Assembly (NCBI GenBank): GCA_001606155.1
Contig: LODT01000035.1
Span: 1,168,658-1,232,657, forward strand
DNA length: 64,000 nucleotides
From: Tieghemostelium lacteum
Taxonomy: Eukaryota; Evosea; Eumycetozoa; Dictyosteliales; Raperosteliaceae
Direction of reading: 5' to 3'
Of this stretch, positions 11,372-21,100 are shown piece after piece. Position 1 is the stretch's first letter, and every line of letters begins with the position of its first letter. A model generated the notes under the pieces. The model had not been told where the DNA came from. It worked only from the letters and a program-made list of their open reading frames with translations, and did not search any database. The position numbers and the translations under genes are program-made.

Positions 11372-14300
11372 TTATTGTTTAAATATATAGAAATTGCCGA
11401 CTTCTTGGTCCATTTTCCATTGACCTGTTGATCCATTAACTCCAATAATTAATTCATTTCCAAGTTTCGAGTAGATGTCAATTGGATAGCTGATAACGGG
11501 TGAATCCAAAATATTACGAGTAGAATAAAATGATAATCTACCATTTATATAACTTAAAAATCCAGTGATATTATTATCAAAATGAGTTTGGGTTCCAGAG
11601 TACTCATTTGGCCCAACATATATCTGAGTTGAAATAATTTTACTATAAACCTGTTTAATTTGAGGGAAAAAATCAACAGCAACTGCGTCAGTTAATCCAA
11701 TATGTCCATAATTTGATCCACCTGATCCATTATTGAATTGAGTTCCTTTTTTAGCAATTACAATAGCAACACCATCAGCCCAAGGATCACTATTTACACT
11801 ATGGAGATAAATAGTAAATTTCAACGTCCAAGGTCCAGTGAAAACTCCTTCGTATAACTTTACAGATCCTAATCCACCAGTTCCTTGATCTCTTCTCTGT
11901 AATTGTACAAAGTTAGTATCGCTTGGATAGGACTGTGAGTCAGTTTTCTGGATCCATGTATCTGTTGGAAGATTTAAAACAGATCCTTGATAGATTTTAG
12001 CTTGTCCAATGAGATTGGATACTAAAAATGGAAGATTCTTTGGTTGCTCTAATTGTAAATCTGATAATAGTCTCTTGAATTCGTTAATGAAACTTCTCCA
12101 TGAATTTGTAATCTTGATACACTGGTCTTTACTATACACTGGTTCCCCTTGTGTGAGTCTTGATTCTGGATTTTCGATTAGTGATTTCAATCCTTCAATA
12201 TCAAAGAAGTACTCTTTAAATGGAATGGCATTACTAATCAATGTTTGTAGAATTGTGGGGTCATTTTTACGAATTAACAAACCATCAGAGCTTTTAGTTG
12301 GTTGAATATTAACTAATAAGGCACATGTTCTTTTTACAAAGAGTTCCATCATATTATTGGCGATTTTAGAAACCAATGATGTGTTGTAGTTACTATCATT
12401 TCCAAAATAAAAGAATATTTCATTATAGTCCAGATAGGAACCAGGTCGGAAAAAAGTATCTTCTTTTCCAATAAATTTATCTTTGGCAACTGACATATTT
12501 GGTACTTCTGGAGAATTGGAGTTTAACATATTAACAATATCACTAAATTTATATGCTGATCCAGAATATTTGAACAACTGTAGAAACAAGTCAATATTAG
12601 GAAAGGAGGATAGATACAACCCTTTAATATTTATTGGTGCTGCTGGCTGTTGTAACAAACTATCAGGTAATATAGAAAATAGAGATTTAAGATGATCGTT
12701 AGTCATTGGGTGGACATTGATATATCTGGAATTCTTTCCGTTCTCTAGATCCTTTTCATGATTGTCATAGGAACATTTAAACTGGGTCTCAGCGGCAACT
12801 CTACTACCACATTGGCAATACAGCTTATCAGATTGTAATATCAGATCAACTAGACATTTGGAACACTTCCAAGTCAGATAGTCTTTTGAACAGAATCTAC
12901 CTGGACATTGCATAACAAGCGTAGATGAAGATAGGGAGTTTGGTGTTGAGTCCAATAAAACATTAATGTAATCAACAGTATTTAGTGCATCAGTTTGTAT
13001 ATTGAAATTAGAGGATTTCAGAACATTCTGATGATAGAATTCAATAAATGGCTTGTTAGTTGCTGGTAATTGGTGAATTTCTACATCATAGAGATAAAAT
13101 TTTGATTTCATTTGACCATCATTTCCAACTCTATAGTAGAACGACAAGAATGATTTCAAATATTCATCAGTTAGATTGGACCGTGTATAGTTTAGAATAT
13201 AGATGGTATTGAAAATTTTCTGACTGGTTATATAACGACTCTTTGGTAGTGATCTACCAATAACTGATATTCCATTGAATTCTAAAGCTTCATTAATTAG
13301 ATCTAGTTTGGCAGATAAGCCACCCAATACTGGACTATAATGTTCATCAGTGTAATTTATCATCTCTTGATGTAAATCTACAAGTTTTTCGAGAATTTCA
13401 TTGTCTCCTACCAAATGAGTTTTGGTTATGATATCTAATTGAGATTTTATATCATCTAGCTCCGGATTATATGAGTTTACATTATAGTCCAATAATGCCT
13501 TGTACATTAACAATTTAACATCTTTAAGAGAGCTACTTCTGATTGTGTTGATTTTGGTACTTATCAAATCTTCATATGCTTTAATGTGAGCTGAACAACT
13601 ATTTATGAGATTTCCAATTGCATAGGTGGTGGTTGATAGATATTGTCTATACTTTTGGTGTTTAGATGAATAGTGTTTTAGGGTTGAAAGATACTTGTAG
13701 TAATTTTCATATTCACTGACTAGATAGGATAGAGTTTCATTGGGAATTGCTGTTGGTATAATCACGGGAATTTCTTGACTATAGACAACTGAAATAATAC
13801 TGGCAAGAGGAACAAGAGTGTATTCAATAGCATTTCGTGAGGTAAATGTATTTAAGAAGCTATAGACATTATCAAATGAATTTGGCAGGGTGTTGGAGAG
13901 ATGTGAGGCCTCAGTAGTGATTGAACATGAGAATTTATTGATAAATTCAGTTTCCTCAGCACTTAGAGCATAGCCAGACTTGTTCATTCGATCCAGAAGA
14001 GCATTTAATTGATGTTGTTGTTGAATTCTATCAGATTCATCAAACTCTTGTTTTTCAAAGAGAATTTGTAGATTGATTCCATATTTAATAGATGTGACAA
14101 CCCAATGATCTGCCAATGAAATTAAATTCTCTTTTGATTTGATCAGAGGATGTATATTCATTTTGGTGTAATCAAATGATTCAATTCTGTGTTCTATTCT
14201 AAAAACTAAACCACCACTAATTATAGAATCTAAAGAACTGAGTGAAATTATGCTGTTAACTGTGGAATCAACTGTTACTTTTTGATCATTTGAAATATAG

Positions 14301-14497
14301 TAACACCCTAGTTTCTCATTGTAGTTTTTGTTACTGAAATATTGAGATGAGATATCTGTTTGATTTTTAATATTTTTACAATGATTTGGAAAATTATTGA
14401 ATATATTATTATTATTGAATTTCTCTGTTGTGATGTTATATAAACTACCTAGTGATACATTTATACCAATAGATTGTCTTATTATACTCTCTATCAT
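11372..14497 (-). CDS. SNTX-like protein A, copy 1 (MACPF/CDC, zinc-ribbon-like, concanavalin-like C-terminus)
   Basis: One exon, 1041 residues from the ATG at 14497. Residues ~8-250 fit the SNTX-type MACPF/CDC domain: IGINVSLGSLYN at the start, SGGLVF near 95, HWVVTSIKYGINLQILFEKQ, and LSAEETEFINKFSCSI. Residues ~255-365 form a helical, FAT-like bundle. A thioredoxin-like segment follows (FNTIYILNYTRSNLTDEYLKS), as in fish SNTX. At ~529-575 is CPGRFC ... WKCSKC ... LYCQCG, a probable zinc ribbon. The last ~165 residues (SVKLYEGVFTGPW, WADGVAIVIAKKG, AVDFFP) resemble an L-type lectin/concanavalin-like sandwich. Fish SNTX ends in PRY-SPRY, also a concanavalin-like fold, so the overall order is similar. 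The partner copy is at 26298..29414. No signal peptide; role unknown. Confidence 0.75.
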   Translation of the reverse strand: MIESIIRQSIGINVSLGSLYNITTEKFNNNNIFNNFPNHCKNIKNQTDISSQYFSNKNYNEKLGCYYISNDQKVTVDSTVNSIISLSSLDSIISGGLVFRIEHRIESFDYTKMNIHPLIKSKENLISLADHWVVTSIKYGINLQILFEKQEFDESDRIQQQHQLNALLDRMNKSGYALSAEETEFINKFSCSITTEASHLSNTLPNSFDNVYSFLNTFTSRNAIEYTLVPLASIISVVYSQEIPVIIPTAIPNETLSYLVSEYENYYKYLSTLKHYSSKHQKYRQYLSTTTYAIGNLINSCSAHIKAYEDLISTKINTIRSSSLKDVKLLMYKALLDYNVNSYNPELDDIKSQLDIITKTHLVGDNEILEKLVDLHQEMINYTDEHYSPVLGGLSAKLDLINEALEFNGISVIGRSLPKSRYITSQKIFNTIYILNYTRSNLTDEYLKSFLSFYYRVGNDGQMKSKFYLYDVEIHQLPATNKPFIEFYHQNVLKSSNFNIQTDALNTVDYINVLLDSTPNSLSSSTLVMQCPGRFCSKDYLTWKCSKCLVDLILQSDKLYCQCGSRVAAETQFKCSYDNHEKDLENGKNSRYINVHPMTNDHLKSLFSILPDSLLQQPAAPINIKGLYLSSFPNIDLFLQLFKYSGSAYKFSDIVNMLNSNSPEVPNMSVAKDKFIGKEDTFFRPGSYLDYNEIFFYFGNDSNYNTSLVSKIANNMMELFVKRTCALLVNIQPTKSSDGLLIRKNDPTILQTLISNAIPFKEYFFDIEGLKSLIENPESRLTQGEPVYSKDQCIKITNSWRSFINEFKRLLSDLQLEQPKNLPFLVSNLIGQAKIYQGSVLNLPTDTWIQKTDSQSYPSDTNFVQLQRRDQGTGGLGSVKLYEGVFTGPWTLKFTIYLHSVNSDPWADGVAIVIAKKGTQFNNGSGGSNYGHIGLTDAVAVDFFPQIKQVYSKIISTQIYVGPNEYSGTQTHFDNNITGFLSYINGRLSFYSTRNILDSPVISYPIDIYSKLGNELIIGVNGSTGQWKMDQEVGNFYIFKQ

Positions 14498-14845
14498 TTT
14501 TCTATTTACTAAACTCAAAAAATCATTAAAATATAAAATCTTTGACTTTCACACCCAATTATTTTAATGGAATATCATCATTTGCTTGGTTGCTAAAACA
14601 AATAATCTGCCGAATTAAGGACCTTGACATTTTTAAAAAAATTTGATAAATTAATCTATGTGTCCCAAAATTTTGTTTTTTTGTGTCTTTTGGACAAACA
14701 CAAGACATTCTCCAAGCGAGGAACAGTTGGTTGAATTTTACTAAAACCTAGATCTGCATTATATCTACATCTCTGGATGAGTCTGTAGATTAAACTGATT
14801 TTATGAATTCAGTGAAATATAGTGATGTAATTTTGTAATTTTATT
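14498..14845. other. Spacer between SNTX-like A and B, copy 1
   Basis: About 350 bases without an open frame. It should carry the promoter of A and the 3' end of B. ACTTTCACACC close upstream of A recurs upstream of the second A copy (near 29470). A 7-base inverted pair ATCTACA/TGTAGAT lies at 14763-14769 and 14784-14790. I see no RNA gene. Confidence 0.5.
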
Positions 14846-17830
14846 TTATTTCATGAGATAGAGGTTTGCAACTTCAGCATTCATTTTCTCGCTACCTGTA
14901 CCACCATTTACAGAGATTGTAATATCATTACCCAATTGTCCATAGATATCAGTGGATATATTTAATGCCCAGATATTGTTAATAAAGAGACTTATCATTT
15001 TTTCATTGTAAATTAAATAACATTTGTTCATAGAATTTCTGGCATTAGTTAGCGAGTAAGATCCTGGTGTTGAAGTTGTTGGGTATGAAGTTACAACCAT
15101 ATCTTTACCAGGTAAAAAATTTATACCAAAGTCTACTGCAATAATATTAGTGAGAGTTTGGTATCCCTTTGAACGACCAGTTAGTGTACTATCAAAGGCA
15201 GGAGATCCAGTTTTTGAGAAAACAACTGCAATACCATCAGCCCAGTTAGTAGTTTGAGTATGACTGTAGAAATCAAATGCCAGTACCCATGGACCAGTTA
15301 ATCTACCTTCAAACACTTTCATCGAGGTACAATTAAAAGCTGTAACAGCGGTAGTCAACAACAATATATAGTTTGTATTAGTTGCATATTTAGAACTATC
15401 AGTTCTTTTGGTTCCAGAGTAATTTGGATTAGTGAATAGGTCTTGTAAAGTTCCACTATAGACCTCTGCAGAAAAGCCAGGTACTTTTCCTATACCATCA
15501 GTTGGAATTACAGTGAGAGGGTTAGTTGAGAGTCCTGCATTGTTTGCAAAGATGGTAGAGTTGATAGGCTCTGCCCTGATCTCTGTATTTAGTTTGGTAA
15601 ACTCTTCTATTAATTGTCTCCAACGGAACTGAATTTGATCTTTTAATGCACTGGCACGTAATGGGTTGGCACTAGAAGCATTATATTGGTCAATATGACT
15701 CCTTATACCATCGATATCAAAGAAATACTCAGAAAATGGTATTTTCTCTTGACCTAATTGGTACACTACCTTACTATCACTGGTTGTCTTGAGATTGATG
15801 AGGTAGATTTTAGTTCTGTAGGCTAGAATTGAGTGTTTATAGGTAGCTATCTTCTTTACTATTTGTTGATTGAAAGTAGAATCTGACAATAAGAAACATA
15901 GAGCATTAATCTTTGAATGATAGCTATTTGCTAGTGAAGTTGTCGAATCAATGTTTACAGTGGAAAATGACAAATTGGCGTTTAAACCAGCAGATGTTAC
16001 AAAAAGCTTGAGAATATCTACAAACTCACTAACTACTAATGCTTTTCGGAATAGATTAATAAAAGTATTGGTAGATAATATATTTATCGAGGTTGTTACA
16101 GATAAGGAAGTTGTTCCATTTAATTGAAGTACTTCACTCTTTTTAATTGGAATTAATGATTTAAAATTTTGATTTAGTTCGAGATAAATTAGTTCTTTGG
16201 CGATTGGAGTTCTTTCATGTAATGCATCAGAGCATTTATACATTGAGGTTTGTGCCAAACCACTACCACATAGACAAAATAATCGATTGGACTGATAGAC
16301 TATTACCTCTTGACATCTTGCACATTTCCAGTTTTTATATTCATTAACACATAATCTTCCTGGACACTTCATTTGAAGAGTATAACTTGGTGAATCAGTT
16401 TTAACTTTGTCACCATAAACAGTTGATTGATATTGAATGAGATTCTCTAATGATGTAATGTTTAAATCATTCTCTGTGAATCTTCCATTGTAGTGTTCGA
16501 CATATGGTAAATCTTGTGAAACCTGCATTTGGATCAGTCCAACATCAAGGAGAATGAATGTTGTTTTGAATGAACCATCTATGGTATGATTGGAATAGAA
16601 CTTCAAGAATGAATCCAAGTAGATATCAGTGAGAGTTTCTTTGGTGTAATGAAGAACATAGATATTATCATAGGTTGCTTGACCTGCAATAATGACTTCA
16701 GTTTTACTTTGGTTTTTCGTTATCATTGACATGTTACGATATTGTTGTATTTTGGTGACAAAATCAACATCTTTCTTTAACTGAAGGTATTCATCTTGGT
16801 TTACTGTAGTTGAGGTAAAACCCAATGTCTTTTGAAAGAATTGATCTTTCAATTGTTTTAGATCAGTTGTTGATCTTATCATTGATAAATTTGAATTCAA
16901 GAATGTTTGAAATTCAATAAATGATTTATCAATGTTGTTAACAATTTGGTCGAGATCAAAGGTTACATCATTGATGTATTCTTTGTATTCATTAGCTAAT
17001 GACTGGTATTGTGATACTTCGAGTTGTTTATCGAGATATATTTCAAATTGGTTCAAAAGATAATATACATTAGATACTGGGAATGAGGGGACAGAAACAA
17101 CAGGACCATGACTTATATTCAAAGAGTCTAACAATTGATATACAGGAGTGATCGTATATTCAATTGGTACTGATTTAGAAGCTACACTGTTTATAATTGC
17201 ACTGATTTTAGGAATACCAGGAATTGAATCAAAGTCACCAACAATCTCAACAGAGAATGTATTTAAAAATGATTGTTCTTCATTACTTAATTCATAGTTA
17301 TTTTCGTAACTGGTGGAATTTTGTATCTTATTGAGAAGATTAGTCAATTTTGACTCTTCAAAAACTCTTTCTGAATCTATGAATACTTGTTTTTCAAATG
17401 AAACCATCACAATACCTCCATTTTGTATGGAACTGACAAAATATAGATTTTGGAAGTTTGGAATGTTGAAAACTGAAGTGTTAGGTTCAACTGCCTCTAT
17501 AGGTCCAAAATCAAAACTTGATATCCAGTTTCTATAAACTAAACCCCCACTAACCACAGATTTTGGAGATTTCTTTTGCAGGAACTTTGTTATGTTGTTT
17601 TCATTTTGATCATTTTTTTGTAAAATAAAAAGTTTTTGATCATTTTCAATTCTGCAAGCTATTAATTTTTTATCAATACTTTTATTACTAAAGTATCTAG
17701 CAGATAAATCCATTCTACCAATACCCATTGGGGCATAATTATAAAATAAATTTGCATTAATTAAATTATTTGTATTAATGTCAATTAAATCCCCAAATTT
17801 AACATGTCTTCCAAGTGATTGTAATATCAT
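14846..17830 (-). CDS. SNTX-like protein B, copy 1 (MACPF/CDC, zinc-ribbon-like, concanavalin-like C-terminus)
   Basis: One exon, 994 residues from the ATG at 17830. The opening SLGRHVKFGDLIDINTNNLI aligns well with the fish stonustoxin start (ALGRPFTLGMLYDARREKLI from memory). Further matches to that family are the strand YFVSSIQNGGIVMVSFEKQ, LSNEEQSFLNTFSVEIVGDF and the PIEYTITPVYQLL strand. A helical FAT-like region (~265-390) and a thioredoxin-like part (YVLHYTKETLTDIYLDSFLK) follow. The Cys cluster CPGRLC ... WKCARC ... LFCLCG lies at ~487-530. The final ~160 residues, with GPWVLAFDFY, NWADGIAVVF and AVDFG, form a concanavalin-like domain. It is transcribed away from the giant MBL gene across a short shared spacer. 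The protein is an old paralogue of A. No secretion signal is visible. Confidence 0.77.
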   Translation of the reverse strand: MILQSLGRHVKFGDLIDINTNNLINANLFYNYAPMGIGRMDLSARYFSNKSIDKKLIACRIENDQKLFILQKNDQNENNITKFLQKKSPKSVVSGGLVYRNWISSFDFGPIEAVEPNTSVFNIPNFQNLYFVSSIQNGGIVMVSFEKQVFIDSERVFEESKLTNLLNKIQNSTSYENNYELSNEEQSFLNTFSVEIVGDFDSIPGIPKISAIINSVASKSVPIEYTITPVYQLLDSLNISHGPVVSVPSFPVSNVYYLLNQFEIYLDKQLEVSQYQSLANEYKEYINDVTFDLDQIVNNIDKSFIEFQTFLNSNLSMIRSTTDLKQLKDQFFQKTLGFTSTTVNQDEYLQLKKDVDFVTKIQQYRNMSMITKNQSKTEVIIAGQATYDNIYVLHYTKETLTDIYLDSFLKFYSNHTIDGSFKTTFILLDVGLIQMQVSQDLPYVEHYNGRFTENDLNITSLENLIQYQSTVYGDKVKTDSPSYTLQMKCPGRLCVNEYKNWKCARCQEVIVYQSNRLFCLCGSGLAQTSMYKCSDALHERTPIAKELIYLELNQNFKSLIPIKKSEVLQLNGTTSLSVTTSINILSTNTFINLFRKALVVSEFVDILKLFVTSAGLNANLSFSTVNIDSTTSLANSYHSKINALCFLLSDSTFNQQIVKKIATYKHSILAYRTKIYLINLKTTSDSKVVYQLGQEKIPFSEYFFDIDGIRSHIDQYNASSANPLRASALKDQIQFRWRQLIEEFTKLNTEIRAEPINSTIFANNAGLSTNPLTVIPTDGIGKVPGFSAEVYSGTLQDLFTNPNYSGTKRTDSSKYATNTNYILLLTTAVTAFNCTSMKVFEGRLTGPWVLAFDFYSHTQTTNWADGIAVVFSKTGSPAFDSTLTGRSKGYQTLTNIIAVDFGINFLPGKDMVVTSYPTTSTPGSYSLTNARNSMNKCYLIYNEKMISLFINNIWALNISTDIYGQLGNDITISVNGGTGSEKMNAEVANLYLMK

Positions 17831-18134
17831 TTTAATGAAAATAGATTAGAAAATTATTTCTTTAGTTTGAAACATTATTGAAAACTGATATTTTAATCTA
17901 AAAGACCTCAAAGAGACTTTTTTTCAGGTTTTTAGATTTTTCTATTTTGTCCCACTTATTTTTTTAATTTAAATTCACCGAACAAACGAACGAACTATGA
18001 CAATCACAAAAAATCATTTGATAAGGACCTTTCCCTTATAGAAAAAGCTTTTGATAATCTGAGAGATTATTTGTCAACTTAAAATTTATTTTTCACAACA
18101 ACATATCAAATCATTATTGAATATTCCAATATAT
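17831..18134. promoter_or_regulatory. Shared divergent promoter region, SNTX-like B / giant MBL, copy 1
   Basis: 304 bases separate the two start codons. Two inverted repeats stand out: ATAAGG (18021-18026) with CCTTAT (18034-18039), and ATAATCT (18054-18060) with AGATTAT (18064-18070). Both, and the ~30 bases between them, are unchanged at the matching place in the second block. Nearer B is ATCTAAAA (17896-17903) with TTTTAGAT (17930-17937). Their use as binding sites is an inference from position and conservation. Confidence 0.55.
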
Positions 18135-21100
18135 ATGAGCAACAAAACACCAATTACAATCACAGATGAAGATTATTTCTATTACCCTACATCTGTAGAA
18201 TGGACAAGAAGTAATTCAACTTCTGATTCAAATAATGCTTCAGGTGCTTGCCACATTGTTCCTGTTATGGTAAACATAACTACGAAAGTGGTTGAATTTG
18301 TTTTGATAGACTCTGGTAAATCAGAAACCCACGAAAAAATCCTATCATTTATGGATTTTATAAGATCCAAATTATATACACCAAAAATTATAGGGTTAAT
18401 TTTATCACATTATGATAATGATCACTCTGGTGGTATTAATAAAACCATTGGTACATGGAATGTTCCAGGTAGTACCTATGAAAAATTTAAAAATTTCATT
18501 GTAACTGACGATTTTAAATTCTTTGCATATGGCTAGTAAGTATAATTTAAAAGATCCATAATATGGATAACTACTAACTTAATTTATAGTCCAAACTCAA
18601 ATCAAATCTCAATGAAAAAAAAATTCACAGATTTTTTTTTCCCAGATGCATCGAAAGTAGCAACTCTTCCAACAAGTAACGCTGATATAAATTCACATGA
18701 TGATGCATCCAGAGTTGTATATCAGTTAAGTTATGGGAAACTGTTAGTAAGAAAATGGTATCTTGATAATAAATCTACTAGTGAAACCCCATTAACAGTG
18801 GTGTATCGTAAACCTGCCTCCGGTACTTTCACCACACCTCATATCACACTGAAATCAGTTAAGGACCCAGAGGTAAAAGAAGATACAGCTCCTGCTAATC
18901 TAAATTCTCTTGTCACTATATTTTTTGGACCTGTCCATTATGTATTTACTGGTGATTCAATTTATCGTTATATAACTATTTTTACAAGATGGATTCCAAG
19001 AACCCCAACCATCTTTAATAAGTTAAAAAATGATTTGTTTCCAAATACCACACCTACTTTGGAGCAAATATACAAGGCAATGTTTAGTATAATTGATCAT
19101 CAAAAATCAGAAGTTAATTTTGATACAACAACAATTGGAAAGGCCTACATAAAAATAGGTGGTAAAACTAGTGGTAAATTTGCATGTATGGAAATGGGTC
19201 ATCATGGTATGTATAGTATTTTCTAAAACATCCCCCTAAATACTAATATACATGAAAAACTAAAAACAGGTAGTGTATGTAATGGCCTTCCATCTGCAAG
19301 GTTAAGTGATTCATATAATCAAATAGTGAATCCATCAAATCCTGTTACGACTTCACAGTTTACTGATGCTCAGGCTAGTAAGTAATTTACTATAATGAAT
19401 ATATTTCACATTTTACTAATTTTCTAAATAGCTGAAACACTAAAAAAAATTGTCGAGGTTTATGCAGAATATACAGATACACTTTTTGTAAACTCAGGTA
19501 AATATTTTCATAAAATTGTTAACTGCATTCATATTTACTAATATTTGAAATGTATATATAGCTGGTACAAGTTATCATGTATCTCCTAGATATTTCCCTC
19601 ATCTAGAAAATTTTCCACTAATGATATCATATGCGTCACCGTATTTCAAACAAGAAGAAAAAACTCTTTCTAATGGAAAAAAAGCCAATCAAGCCTATGG
19701 TTATCCTAAGGATGTTATAGACAATAATGGTGTAGTTAATGATTTTGATTATAATTATAACCCATTAATTTCAAATGTAACAGTTTTCCAAACTATAACA
19801 TCTAACCAGTGTAATAAATTTAAATTTCCACTAGATACCTTTACCAAGATTAATAAAATCAATGTATTTCAGTTCACAGAGATATATAGTCAGAAAAAGT
19901 ACCACCCAATACTCAATCAACTCATTAGAGATACAGTTGCCTCTACAACGGCACCCACCAGTACACCACCTCCACCAAAACCAAAAAAATCAAAAGCAAA
20001 ATCAAAGTTGGGGGATGCACCTGTTCTGGCAAATGTAAAAAGAAATATTATTCCTCCAAAACAATATATAGTTCAATCAACAACATCTAAAAAGGTTGCA
20101 ACTATTAAAGGAATTAAAAAAAAGACTTCTAAAACATTATTTAATAACTATGTATCAAGTACAATGGTTCCTCATGAGTTTATTGTAACCTCACAATCGG
20201 CATTCACAGTTGATATACCTGAAGATATCTTCCAAAATGGTGGTAATGTTGATAGTAATGACACACCAGCAATTACAATCGAACCTTTTACATTCACTAC
20301 TGAAAACTCACCTGTTAGAATAAATGATTATTTGGTACATAATAACTACTTCGAAGATACCAATCAGCAAGTTCTCTACCAATCTATAAAAAACTCAATT
20401 ATCGGTACTTATAACTTCACATTTCCCAATCAGGTAGATTATGACATGACCAATCCATCCATTATCTTTAGAATGAATTACATTGAAACCACTAAACAAC
20501 CAGTTGTAATTGGTCTATTATTCAAGAAAGCAATAGACGAGAATTCACCAATTACCGAATGTGTTCGTGTTATCAATATGGGAAAATATCAAACTTTAAC
20601 TAGTTTAGATACTCCGTTATTGCCAAGCAATGGAACTAATATAATGGTTAATTTATATAAAGAACTGTCACCCAATATCTCATTTGCTTATCAGGTTAAT
20701 TTCAATCCAGTAAGTGGTACTGCAGCTGGTGATTTTGGATTCTTCTCTCACACTGAACAAGAATTCTCACTCTATGATGTCTTCCAAATTCCATTTTTCC
20801 AAGAAATGAAAGATCATCTATCTACATTCTCTACCTACTTCAAAGATTTGATTCCATATGAAAATGGAACTGAACAAGAAGTAGAAACTGCTTTAAATGA
20901 TTTCCTTCAATCTGTTAAAGTTAGATCATTAGATGGTGTATGTGAAGGTACACTTGACTTAAATAACTATGAATCTTTCATTCAGATTCCTAATCTACAA
21001 CAAATTGAATTGATTTTAGATTTCACACCAGTAGCCAAGTTATTCACCATTCTGCATTTGGAATCTATATTCTTCAAAATTGGTTTTGGAAAAGGAATTG

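Noticed and set aside
18117-18134. Six-codon N-terminal extension of the first giant MBL protein
   Set aside because: It would start at TTG; the ATG at 18135 matches the second copy, which has no such extension.
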